From: Alphaproteobacteria bacterium
GTDB lineage: Bacteria > Pseudomonadota > Alphaproteobacteria > Parvibaculales > Parvibaculaceae
Reading direction: 5' to 3'
Length of the DNA: 36,251 nucleotides
Assembly: GCA_021775935.1 (NCBI GenBank)
Contig: JAJFGY010000090.1
Coordinates: 1 to 36,251, forward strand
Position numbers and translations under genes: made by a program. Shown here piece by piece: positions 8,591-15,786 of the stretch. A model generated the notes under the pieces. It did no database searches. It had not been told where the DNA came from and worked only from the letters and a program-made list of their open reading frames with translations. Every line of letters begins with the position of its first letter. Position 1 is the stretch's first letter.

Positions 8591-9442
8591 TCAATCGACC
8601 TTCATAAGATAAGGCGCAAGTTTGGCACTCTCTTCGTCGCTGAAGGGTACCGTTTTGCGCGCATCGAGATCGAGCAGCACAGCTGCGGCCTCACCGGTGG
8701 CGACAAGTGCGCCTGTTGAGGCATCAAACAAAAAGTGCGCGAAACGCAGCACCCGACCCATTACCTCGACCATGGCGCTCTTACCCACAAGAACGGTCCC
8801 TGCACGGACATCTGCGAGCCGATCAAGGCGCATTTCAAGCACCACCGTGCCGCGGCGCGCTTTGATCATTGTGTCTCGGTCAAAACCCACATGCTGCCAG
8901 AGATGTGCCGCCCCATCAGAAAAGCGTGCCATGATGTGCTGTTGACGCATGAGACCCGCTTCGTCGCAATGTTCGGGATACACAACGCCCTGATAGATCG
9001 GAATAAGGCGCAATGATGCCTGATCATCCAGTTGAAGGTGAGGAAGGGAAGAGGTGCCCGGCACACCGCGTGGCCGCGCCGCGTCATTCAGGCCTTCAAA
9101 AGGCCCATCGGCAATGTGGCGGGGCAGCGTGGTATTGCAGGTCAGCGTCGCGGAAAGAACACCGGACGCAGAATTGGTAAGCTCGTGTGAAAGGGTCAGT
9201 CCGGTCTCGTGGGTGCCAGACACGGCTGATGTCACCGCAAAAATATCCCCTGCACGCAGCTCTCTGTGAAAGCGGATATGGTCCCGTGTTGAAATGACAG
9301 GGTCAGTGACACCATGGGCAACCGCGAAGGCGCGGTTCGCGTCTGACGCTGCGGCCACATAGAATTGCACGTTCATATGGCCTACTTCATCGCAGTTCCA
9401 CGTATTGACAATGCTTTGAACGGTCTGACGGCGGTCGGTCAT
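8591..9442 (-). CDS. Double-hotdog thioesterase, paralogue 3
   Basis: 283 residues. The first domain has NCDEVGHMNVQFY with Asp18. The second has HCDEAGLMRQQHIMARFS (Asp160), in which the HMN and FY positions are changed, so that site is partly degenerate. The C-terminal fold signature HFLFDASTGALVATGE and the following ALLDLDARK-type end match the other two copies. No strong ribosome site is seen before the ATG. It is the first of the three paralogues to be transcribed, 90 bases after the esterase gene, and runs into paralogue 2 with a one-base gap. Family is certain; substrate is not. Confidence 0.85.
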   Translation of the reverse strand: MTDRRQTVQSIVNTWNCDEVGHMNVQFYVAAASDANRAFAVAHGVTDPVISTRDHIRFHRELRAGDIFAVTSAVSGTHETGLTLSHELTNSASGVLSATLTCNTTLPRHIADGPFEGLNDAARPRGVPGTSSLPHLQLDDQASLRLIPIYQGVVYPEHCDEAGLMRQQHIMARFSDGAAHLWQHVGFDRDTMIKARRGTVVLEMRLDRLADVRAGTVLVGKSAMVEVMGRVLRFAHFLFDASTGALVATGEAAAVLLDLDARKTVPFSDEESAKLAPYLMKVD

Positions 9443-9532
9443 ATAAACTCAAAATTGGTTAGGGCGGGCCGCACTTTAGGCGGGGCGGCATCAAAAGTCA
9501 TATTTGAGAATGAGCCCGAGGATAACCCAACG

Positions 9533-10498
9533 TCAGCCGGAAACCCGCTTAAGAAAGGCGTCCATTCGCGCGACGGCCGACGCCGCCAGTTCGCCCGGGA
9601 AAGCGACAAAACCGTGGGCGCCGCCGGGGTAGATGGCGAGTTCCGCGTCATTTCCTGCTGCCGCCCACCTGGCATGCATGAAAAGGCTGTCATCGAGCAG
9701 CGCATCGTCGGTCCCAACGGAAAAGAGCGCAGGTGGCATGCCCTTCAGATCGGCAAACAAAGGGGAGATATCGGGATCGCCCGCGTCCATGCCTTGCGGG
9801 ATGAAGCACTCATCGAACTTGTGAAGGTCGTGTGTCCGCAAGATGAGATAACGATCATCGCCAAAGGCTCGGGCGCTAGGCGTCCACCGAAGATCGAAGG
9901 CTCCAAATACCAAGTTCGCCCCGGCAAATCCGGTAAACCCATGCCTGTCGCGCATGCGCAGAAGGGTGACAGCGGCGAGATGACCACCCGCGCTTTCGCC
10001 GCCGACAGTCAGCAGATCAGATCCAAATTCCGATTTCGCGTTTTTTGCAAGCCACAGTGCCGCTGCCTCGCAATCGTCGGGTCCTGCAGGGTAGGGATGT
10101 TCTGGGGCCAGGCGGTACTCAACACTGACACAGGTGAGACCACACGTGTCTGCGATGCGCTCCAACATAGGATCTTGACCGTCAGCTGATCCAAAGACCC
10201 AGCCGCCGCCGTGAAAATGCAAATAGATCCCTTTGGGATTTTCGGGTGCAATGATCCGAAGTTCAATGTCGCCGCCCTTACCTGGAATTGTGCGGGTGAC
10301 CGCACGATCGGACTTGGGCACAGCAGGGAACGGCCCTTCGCCCCGGTCCCGGCGGGCGCGGGCCTCAGCAACGCCTATCTCCCAATTGTCGTCAGATTTT
10401 TCCAGCAAGTCGATCAGCGCATCATTGATCGCTTTTGTCTCGGCAGAGACTGCGTCCTCGGCAAACAGAGCGGGGTTGAATGGGTTTTTATTGGTCAT
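9533..10498 (-). CDS. Alpha/beta hydrolase of the hormone-sensitive lipase group
   Basis: 321 residues. The HSL signature [11 protein letters not shown] (oxyanion hole, about 93-103) is followed by [20 protein letters not shown], by the nucleophile elbow [10 protein letters not shown] and by a C-terminal GGAHGF containing the catalytic His. The acid is probably in [10 protein letters not shown]. These enzymes hydrolyse short or medium esters and lactones in the cytosol. GGGAGA precedes the ATG. It heads the leftward operon that continues with three thioesterases and an acyl-CoA dehydrogenase, so it may release the acid that the pathway then uses. A tandem GACGTC palindrome region lies about 60 bases upstream. 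Confidence 0.9.
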   Translation of the reverse strand: MTNKNPFNPALFAEDAVSAETKAINDALIDLLEKSDDNWEIGVAEARARRDRGEGPFPAVPKSDRAVTRTIPGKGGDIELRIIAPENPKGIYLHFHGGGWVFGSADGQDPMLERIADTCGLTCVSVEYRLAPEHPYPAGPDDCEAAALWLAKNAKSEFGSDLLTVGGESAGGHLAAVTLLRMRDRHGFTGFAGANLVFGAFDLRWTPSARAFGDDRYLILRTHDLHKFDECFIPQGMDAGDPDISPLFADLKGMPPALFSVGTDDALLDDSLFMHARWAAAGNDAELAIYPGGAHGFVAFPGELAASAVARMDAFLKRVSG

Positions 10499-10553
10499 CG
10501 TCTCTCCCAGGACATCAGTTTCTTTTGAAGAGAAGATACCGGACTGACCCTAG

Positions 10554-10585
10554 GACGTCTAATGACGTCACTTGATCCTGGTCAA
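10554..10585. promoter_or_regulatory. Cluster of palindromes upstream of the esterase operon
   Basis: GACGTC occurs at 10554-10559 and again at 10564-10569, ten bases apart, the second inside TGACGTCA. An imperfect palindrome TTGATCCTGGTCAA follows at 10572-10585. On the minus strand GGTCAA reads TTGACC, which could be a -35 box for the leftward operon, but no good -10 is seen at the right distance. One-turn spacing suggests a protein-binding site; the regulator is unknown. Confidence 0.35.
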
Positions 10586-10793
10586 CGCAGTCGATGGCCA
10601 TGGGCCGCAATATGCTCTTCTGGCACGAGAGAGAGGATATCCATGGAACCGATTTGCCGCGACAAGGTCGCATCGGCCTGCTTAATGAGGGAGTTTGGTC
10701 TCGACAGCGAAGGGGCACAGCGTCTGTTTTCACTGAAAAACTGCGCGACAATGTCAGATTGTTGTCACCGGGATGCCTGTTGCGGAATGCTGG

Positions 10794-10826
10794 AAAATGT
10801 TTGGCAGGTCGGAAACCCGCCAAACA
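10794..10826 (-). terminator. Probable intrinsic terminator of the DJ-1-like gene
   Basis: Read on the minus strand, TGTTTGGC pairs with GCCAAACA (10819-10826 with 10798-10805), and adjoining GG/CC pairs extend the stem around a loop of about seven bases. The stem is followed by TTTT. It starts 18 bases past the stop of the DJ-1/PfpI gene at 10844. Confidence 0.6.
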
Positions 10827-10843
10827 CCTTGTCGAGCTGAGGT

Positions 10844-11527
10844 TCAGGCGCCACGCGGAACCCGGTTAATGTGGTTTGGCAGGGCGCGGGGATTGTTCTG
10901 GTCGTCGCCCATTGTTGCTGCGACAAGTTCAACAATCTCTGGCGCCGCGGTGGCAAGGCTCCCGGAATTGAAAGGAGGCTCTGGCGCATATTCGATGGCG
11001 AGCTGTAAGGCCTTGGCATAATCCTCGCCCGCAATTTTTGCTGAAAGATGCAGCCCCATATCGATCCCTGCAGAAACGCCTGCCGCGGTGATGATGTCGC
11101 CATGGTCAACCCAGCGTTCGGCAACAGCTGTCGCGCCATACCCTTCAAGCACATCATAGCGCGCCCAATGTGTCGTGGCCTTTTTGCCGTCCAACAAACC
11201 TGCCGCTGCAAATATGAGTGAGCCTGTGCAGACGGATGCATTCACTTGAGTGGTCTTTGCGATCTTGCGGATCCAACCCAGCTGGTGTGGATCATTGCGC
11301 ACTGCCTCATCGGCAAACCCACCCGGGACAAGCAGAATGTCAGCGCTGTCTACTTCATCAATGCTCTTTGGCGCATAGATGTCGATGAGGCCATTGTCGT
11401 TGGCGACCATGCCTGCTTCCTTGGCGACGAAGGTCACCTCTGCACCGGGCAACCGGCTGAGGGACTCAAAGGGGCCAATCGCATCAAGCGTGGTGAACCC
11501 ATCATAGAGAAATATGACAATGTGCAT
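10844..11527 (-). CDS. DJ-1/PfpI family protein, isonitrile-hydratase-like
   Basis: 227 residues from the ATG at 11527, eight bases after GGAG; a GTG three codons earlier overlaps that ribosome site and is less likely. The nucleophile elbow ASVCTGSL places Cys100, and KATTHW supplies His120 nearby. An N-terminal DAIGPFE holds the acidic residue that normally touches the cysteine. This combination (Cys-Thr-Gly elbow plus ATTHW) is typical of the isonitrile hydratase / AraC-associated amidotransferase-like branch, here without a DNA-binding domain. Members include hydratases, glyoxalases and chaperones, so the activity is uncertain. It is a single gene, between two hairpins. Confidence 0.85.
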   Translation of the reverse strand: MHIVIFLYDGFTTLDAIGPFESLSRLPGAEVTFVAKEAGMVANDNGLIDIYAPKSIDEVDSADILLVPGGFADEAVRNDPHQLGWIRKIAKTTQVNASVCTGSLIFAAAGLLDGKKATTHWARYDVLEGYGATAVAERWVDHGDIITAAGVSAGIDMGLHLSAKIAGEDYAKALQLAIEYAPEPPFNSGSLATAAPEIVELVAATMGDDQNNPRALPNHINRVPRGA

Positions 11528-11579
11528 GTGGCGCACTCCATTGCAGCGCTGTTTGTCTCTTCGGGGTCATTTCTGCGCC

Positions 11580-11607
11580 AAAAACGCGCAAGCTCGGCGC
11601 GATTTTT
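11580..11607. terminator. Possible bidirectional terminator hairpin
   Basis: AAAAA, CGCGC (11585-11589), a seven-base loop, GCGCG (11597-11601) and then TTTTT after one A. The A and T runs flank the stem, so it could work in either direction. For leftward transcription it would separate the isomerase-like membrane gene from the DJ-1-like gene. The stem is only five GC pairs plus A/T pairs. Confidence 0.45.
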
Positions 11608-11665
11608 GACTCCGTTTAGAACCAGACGCTGTAGTTGCTGACAGGGGGAGACTAAGTGTTGGTGC

Positions 11666-11706
11666 GCTTGGCGGAAATGACATTCAACGGACGAATTCCG
11701 CCAAGC
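11666..11706. repeat. Perfect 11-base inverted repeat
   Basis: GCTTGGCGGAA at 11666-11676 and TTCCGCCAAGC at 11696-11706 are exact complements around a 19-base loop. It lies about 19 bases past the stop of the isomerase-like membrane gene and upstream of the DJ-1-like gene. There is no T run, so it is not a textbook terminator; mRNA 3'-end protection or a regulator site are possible. Confidence 0.5.
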
Positions 11707-11724
11707 TGTAATGTGCGAAGACGT

Positions 11725-12171
11725 CTAGTTTTCGCTTTGGGTGAAAGCGGCTAGCGCGAGAACGATAAAGGCCAGGACCACGCCCACTATCGCGATAGAA
11801 AAGAGCGAGAAGGTCAGTGTGTTCCAGTCAAACCCTGTGAAAGCCAGACCCCGCCCAGCGGTGATGCCGGACACAAACGAGGCCAAAATATTTCCCCAAC
11901 CAGTCGCGACAAGTCCCCAGGTGATCATGGATGAACGCCCCTCACTTAAGGTGAGCTGTTTGGCAGCGGCCGCGACGGCAATCATCATCATACCATTCAG
12001 CGTCCCTTCAAGATGTGCCATGCGCCAGGCCCTGAGGGATTCTGCTTCGACAGCACCGCCGCCCGCAGCAACAGCTTCCAGCGCCCACAAAAACGGGACG
12101 CCTGCAACCAGCCCCAAAATGAAGATAAGGGCGCCATGCCCAATCAGCAAACTGTGATGTCGAGTTGGCAT
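11725..12171 (-). CDS. Four-helix membrane protein resembling styrene-oxide isomerase
   Basis: 148 residues with four hydrophobic segments (about 8-30, 55-75, 83-104, 118-143). The pattern GHGALI near the start, RMAHLEGTLNGMMMIAVA, GWGN and GRGLAF matches what I recall of Pseudomonas styrene-oxide isomerase (StyC), a heme-b membrane enzyme that rearranges epoxides to aldehydes. His53 and Asn59 match its heme-ligand His58 and Asn64, with the same spacing of six. The positions I align with StyC Asp95 and Tyr103 are Thr90 and Ser98 here. No styrene monooxygenase is nearby, so the native substrate is probably different. GGAGG precedes the ATG. The alignment is from memory. Confidence 0.65.
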   Translation of the reverse strand: MPTRHHSLLIGHGALIFILGLVAGVPFLWALEAVAAGGGAVEAESLRAWRMAHLEGTLNGMMMIAVAAAAKQLTLSEGRSSMITWGLVATGWGNILASFVSGITAGRGLAFTGFDWNTLTFSLFSIAIVGVVLAFIVLALAAFTQSEN

Positions 12172-12256
12172 TGTATTCCTCCGGTGATTGTCTAACTTGT
12201 CGGACTAAGAATGAAGGGTGGGGCGCTTAGGCCCGAGCCCAATGGGAGATATTCAG

Positions 12257-12625
12257 ATGATCGGATACGCAACACTTGGATCGAACGACCTTGAAAAAGG
12301 TGCGAAGTTTTATGATGACTTCCTTGGCGCTTTTGGCGGCAAGCGTGCTTTTGGCATGGATCGCATCATTTTCTGGAATGATGCAAATGGCGGCGCGATG
12401 CTGTCTTTGTGCATTCCTTACGATGAAAAAACAGCGACCCCAGGCAATGGCAACATGCTCGCACTTGCCGCAGAATCTCCTGAGCAAGTTGACGCAATGT
12501 ATGCCAAGGCGATTGAATTGGGCGCGACAGACGATGGCGCTCCAGGCGCGCGCACAGACAATTTTTATGGTGCCTATTTCCGTGACCTGGACGGCAACAA
12601 GATCTGCTGCTTCAAATTCACGTAA
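12257..12625 (+). CDS. VOC (glyoxalase/bleomycin-resistance) family protein
   Basis: 122 residues from the ATG at 12257, eight bases after GGGAGA; the frame continues upstream but without a ribosome site. IGYATLGSNDLEKGAKFYDD is the usual first beta-alpha unit of a VOC half, and the end reads YGAYFRDLDGNKICCF, the conserved final strand with a metal-binding-type acid missing from DPDG (here DLDG). A single module of this size normally works as a dimer. Such proteins may be dioxygenases, epimerases, lyases or resistance proteins; nothing here chooses between them. It is divergent from the isomerase-like membrane gene with 85 bases between. Confidence 0.85.
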   Translation: MIGYATLGSNDLEKGAKFYDDFLGAFGGKRAFGMDRIIFWNDANGGAMLSLCIPYDEKTATPGNGNMLALAAESPEQVDAMYAKAIELGATDDGAPGARTDNFYGAYFRDLDGNKICCFKFT

Positions 12626-12653
12626 GAACCCTGTCGTCATTTGACGCCAGCCT

Positions 12654-12683
12654 GGCGGGCACCTTCTCGGTGTCCGCCTTTTT
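12654..12683 (+). terminator. Intrinsic terminator after the VOC gene
   Basis: GGCGGGCACC (12654-12663) pairs with GGTGTCCGCC (12669-12678) with one G-T wobble around a TTCTC loop, and is followed by TTTTT. It lies 28 bases beyond the VOC stop and before the stop of the convergent flavoprotein gene. Confidence 0.85.
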
Positions 12684-12701
12684 CTTGGGCGATGGCCATG
12701 T

Positions 12702-13997
12702 TCAATAAGCACCAGCCCACATATCCCAGTCTCGCGAGAGGCCCGGTCCTGCGAGGGCCCAATTGGGCCGCGCGCCGATGAGCCTTGCAGCCATAGCCGG
12801 AAAATGTGTCATCATGCGGCACTGGCTCCAATTCAAAAACCGATAGCGGTTGAGTGCTGTGTTCATCTCTGGCACAGGGTCGCGCCCGCCAAGCAGTGCC
12901 TCTGCGGCTGCCGTTGCTGCAACAGCAGAGCGGACCATGCCGTCGCCGGTGATGATCGGTGCGCCACCATTGTAAATGTAAGAAAGATCGAGCGTGTCCT
13001 TCTGCCTGTTTTTGAGGCCGCGCCAGCGCGAGCAGGGAACCGCCGCCTGTCCCATTGTCTCGTCCATGTCGTGAGGTTCAAGGCCAAGCTCGCCGCCAAC
13101 ACCGACAATCTCATCCGTCAGGACATTATATTCATGGGCTTTATCAAAGCTTCCGGTTTTCGCAACTCGATAGAAAATGCCGTAGTAGCGCGCCTCTGGC
13201 GAGAGCGGGTCCTGGAAGGGGTAGAGCACTGACATGTCGAGCCCCTGATCCCTATGGATGAAGGCACAAAAGGCGTCATGCGTGTCCAGAATACCTTTGG
13301 AGGGGCGGGCATTGTCTGTGAAGGTAATTTGTGAGGCGAGAACAAATTCTTTGGGGGCCGGGGCTTGCCAAATAGTCTCTGTGTTTTCAAGAGGCATTGG
13401 TTTTGCATTGACGATGAGCGGACGCTGGCCCGGCGCCAGCGCTTGCAGTGCATGCCAGTCATTGACTTCTTCTTCGACATGGACGACCCCAGCGCGCTTT
13501 GCAAGAGCGACAAGCGCGCCAGCAAGCCGGGAGTTGCGCACGCCATAGGCGAGAGGTTCCCGTGTGGAGCGATCTTTTCGCACCCCTTCGCTGGTCATCC
13601 AGGTGGTGGGCTTACGAAAAGAGTATGTGTCGCCCTCGACGTCGCACAATGTCGCTTGTTGACGGTAAGTGATCGCCTTGGTCCAATCATCACCATACAT
13701 CTCGCCCAGCACATCAGTTCGATCAACACCTAAGGCTGCAGCGTAATAATCGATAGACCGCGCACGCAACGTCACCCCATTGATGAGGCGACGGCTTTCA
13801 GCGACAGGAGGTGCCGCAATCACCACCCGCCCTGCAAATTCTGGGGACCGGTTGAGCCGTGCCGCAAGCACGGCTGCGCCAATGCCATTGCCGCTGATGA
13901 CCACGCTGTCATAAGCGCAGGTGCTCGCAGAGTGACGGGTCCCTTGCCAGGCCGGCAGATAGGCATCACGGCCCTTAATGGCCATTGTATCGAGCAT
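12702..13997 (-). CDS. FAD/NAD(P)-binding Rossmann-type oxidoreductase of unknown substrate
   Basis: 431 residues; the ATG at 13997 has GGGAAGGAG in front. The dinucleotide-binding motif SVVISGNGIGAAVLAARL is at about 31-48, and a second flavin-type motif is suggested by APIITGDGMVRSAVAATAAAE in the C-terminal half, as in GD-box flavoproteins. This layout recalls flavin monooxygenases, tryptophan halogenases and geranylgeranyl-reductase-like proteins, but the halogenase WxWxIP motif is absent. I do not recognise a closer family. The gene is divergent from a TetR gene with two similar operator-like boxes between, so it is probably the regulator's main target. Confidence 0.65.
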   Translation of the reverse strand: MLDTMAIKGRDAYLPAWQGTRHSASTCAYDSVVISGNGIGAAVLAARLNRSPEFAGRVVIAAPPVAESRRLINGVTLRARSIDYYAAALGVDRTDVLGEMYGDDWTKAITYRQQATLCDVEGDTYSFRKPTTWMTSEGVRKDRSTREPLAYGVRNSRLAGALVALAKRAGVVHVEEEVNDWHALQALAPGQRPLIVNAKPMPLENTETIWQAPAPKEFVLASQITFTDNARPSKGILDTHDAFCAFIHRDQGLDMSVLYPFQDPLSPEARYYGIFYRVAKTGSFDKAHEYNVLTDEIVGVGGELGLEPHDMDETMGQAAVPCSRWRGLKNRQKDTLDLSYIYNGGAPIITGDGMVRSAVAATAAAEALLGGRDPVPEMNTALNRYRFLNWSQCRMMTHFPAMAARLIGARPNWALAGPGLSRDWDMWAGAY

Positions 13998-14017
13998 GTT
14001 GGCTCCTTCCCAAATTT

Positions 14018-14052
14018 AGAGCTTAAACTCTAACAAAATAGAGCATATACTC
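14018..14052. promoter_or_regulatory. Two-box operator candidate between flavoprotein and TetR genes
   Basis: AGAGCTTAAACTCT (14018-14031) and AGAGCATATACTC (14040-14052) share the pattern AGAGC-N4-ACTC and start 22 bases apart, about two helical turns. TATACT inside the second box could be the -10 of the rightward TetR gene. On the minus strand TTGAGT and TAGAGT, 16 bases apart, lie in the boxes and could drive the flavoprotein gene. Binding here would block both. Confidence 0.6.
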
Positions 14053-14079
14053 AAAAATATTCAGGTCAAGGGATGACAC

Positions 14080-14820
14080 ATGCCGATAGGCAGGTTAAGC
14101 ACTGGAATGGCAAAAACATCGGCAAAAATGGAACTGAAAACAGACCGCAAGAGTGCCTCCAAGTTGCCCTCCAAAGGAGCGACAACGCGCACGCTCATTC
14201 TGGAGACGGCATTGCGTCTCTTCAACCAGGAGAATGCCAGCGATGTCAGCACCAACCAGATTGCTGCGGAAGCTGGCATTAGTCCGGGCAATCTCTACTA
14301 TTACTTTCGCAACAAGGAAGAGATCATCCGTGCGCTCTTCCCGGCAATCCGAGATGGCATTGCCAAGCCGCTGACCTATCCAAAGGACGCGCCGATCTCC
14401 GCAGAGCGGATGGCTGCAGATTATGTGAGTGCGATCGAAGTTCTCTGGCGTTACCGCTTTTTCTTCGCAGACCTAATCGGCCTTGGTCAGCGCGACCCGG
14501 ACCTCGCACAGATGATTCAGGCTTTGCAGGACGATACGGTTGCGACCATGGGCGAAATGTATACAGACATTGCAAGCCAGGGCGACATGACGCAGGTCGA
14601 CAAAAAGACAAATGATCTTCTGGCGCTCAACTCATTCCTGGTGTGGTTCAGTTGGGTGTCCTTCATGGATCGTGTCTCCGATCCACGCAAAAAGCGGGAA
14701 GAGCGGTTGGCAGACGGCGCACTCGCCTGCCTCGCCATTATTGATCCTTACTTAAAGCCCAGCTACCGCACGGCGGTGCATGAGGCTCTAAACGACCTCA
14801 TGTACCAGCGGCGGAAATAG
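14080..14820 (+). CDS. TetR family transcriptional regulator
   Basis: 246 residues; AAGGGA six bases before the ATG at 14080 supports this start, although ATGs at 14107 and 14128 would also keep the domain. A basic leader of about 30 residues precedes the HTH domain (about 33-87), with TNQIAAEAGISPGNLYYYFR as its recognition helix region. The C-terminal ligand domain is about 155 residues and contains a hydrophobic helix LNSFLVWFSWVSFMDRV. Probably represses itself and the divergent flavoprotein gene through the two-box site at 14018-14052. The YYYF form of the HTH end is often seen in regulators of lipid catabolism, but the ligand cannot be inferred. Confidence 0.9.
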   Translation: MPIGRLSTGMAKTSAKMELKTDRKSASKLPSKGATTRTLILETALRLFNQENASDVSTNQIAAEAGISPGNLYYYFRNKEEIIRALFPAIRDGIAKPLTYPKDAPISAERMAADYVSAIEVLWRYRFFFADLIGLGQRDPDLAQMIQALQDDTVATMGEMYTDIASQGDMTQVDKKTNDLLALNSFLVWFSWVSFMDRVSDPRKKREERLADGALACLAIIDPYLKPSYRTAVHEALNDLMYQRRK

Positions 14821-14864
14821 CCTCATATTGAGAGAAGGCGGCGCCCCCGTCTCGAAAGACCAGG

Positions 14865-15719
14865 TTAACCAGCAAGGGTGCACTTACCATTATTGATGAC
14901 CATCACATCTCGTTCTTTCACACGTGCCTGGAAAGAGAGAACATTGCCGTCCCGCCAAGTATCCACTGTGATGGTCTCGCCTGGATAGACGGGCGATGAG
15001 AAGCGCACATCAAAGCCTATAATCTGTTTTGGGTCATAGTCGCAGACATTGCTGATGATCGCGCGGCAGCATGTGCCATAGGTGCAGAGCCCGTGGATGA
15101 TCGGCGCTGGAAAACCAACAGCCTTTGCGAACTCCGGATCTGCATGAAGCGGGTTCCGGTCTCCAGATAGCCGATAGAGCAGCGCCTGGTCCGGCGCGGT
15201 TATCGCATCGAAGGATTGATCGGGTGCCCGGTCGGGAATGGCGTGAGGAACAGGCGCTCCCTCCGTCGGGCCACCAAAGCCGCCATCGCCGCGCGCAAAG
15301 GTCGTCGACAGCATGGTGCAAAGCGCGTCGCCACTTTCCTTTTCGCGAATGCTGGTTTCGCTGGCAATCACCGCGCCCTTATCAGCACCCTTGTCCCAGG
15401 CTCCGACAACTTTGGTGTCGACCAGAATGTTGGCTGCAACCGGAAGCGGTTTGTGCATGGTGAGTTTCTGCTCGCCATGAACGACCATGGCGTAGTTGAT
15501 GCCACTCTTACCCATGGCGCCCGCACCCCAGGCAATGACAGTAGACATGGTGGGAATGGTCACCAGGTCTTTCTCATAGACAAAGGGCAGCTCTTTGGGA
15601 TCAAGCTGATCCCGGCCAAAGCCGACGCCCAGCGCATAGAGCATGGTCTCTCGGTCACCGTAGGAAAATTCCTGAGCCTCAGTCTTCAAAGTCATGAGTT
15701 CGTCGTAATTGATCGCCAT
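14865..15719 (-). CDS. Double-hotdog MaoC-type (R)-enoyl-CoA hydratase
   Basis: 284 residues from the ATG at 15719, which follows GGGAGG; the frame extends upstream without support. The C-terminal domain carries the hydratase-2 motif GDRNPLHADPEFAKAVGF, with Asp187 and His192 in the catalytic positions, then PIIHGLCTYG. The N-terminal domain is a degenerate hotdog. This resembles the hydratase-2 part of eukaryotic multifunctional enzyme 2 and bacterial homologues, which hydrate trans-2-enoyl-CoA to (R)-3-hydroxyacyl-CoA. It lies 67 bases downstream of a TetR gene on the same strand and near a dienoyl-CoA isomerase and an OYE-type reductase on the other side, fitting beta-oxidation of unusual chains. 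Confidence 0.9.
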   Translation of the reverse strand: MAINYDELMTLKTEAQEFSYGDRETMLYALGVGFGRDQLDPKELPFVYEKDLVTIPTMSTVIAWGAGAMGKSGINYAMVVHGEQKLTMHKPLPVAANILVDTKVVGAWDKGADKGAVIASETSIREKESGDALCTMLSTTFARGDGGFGGPTEGAPVPHAIPDRAPDQSFDAITAPDQALLYRLSGDRNPLHADPEFAKAVGFPAPIIHGLCTYGTCCRAIISNVCDYDPKQIIGFDVRFSSPVYPGETITVDTWRDGNVLSFQARVKERDVMVINNGKCTLAG

Positions 15720-15786
15720 GTCGGCCTCCCGCCTGCTTGTTTTGTTGGGGATAGCAAAGCGCGAACAGCGATGAAGCGCAAGATGA

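Larger units (their letters stand above)
10499..10843. other. 345-base intergenic region without a convincing gene
   Basis: Several open frames cross this stretch on both strands but none has both a ribosome site and recognisable protein sequence. It holds the promoter side of the HSL-type esterase gene (to 10498) with a cluster of palindromes at 10554-10585, and at its other end the probable terminator of the DJ-1-like gene (10794-10826). The part between, about 10590-10790, shows nothing I can name; a decayed gene remains possible. Confidence 0.55.

Noticed and set aside
9365-10189. Long rightward open frame of 274 codons opposite the esterase gene
   Set aside because: It has no ribosome site or recognisable motif and runs antisense to clear HSL signatures; it is a shadow of a GC-rich coding region.
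10562-10869. Overlapping small open frames in the intergenic stretch
   Set aside because: They overlap each other, lack ribosome sites, and cross a likely terminator hairpin.
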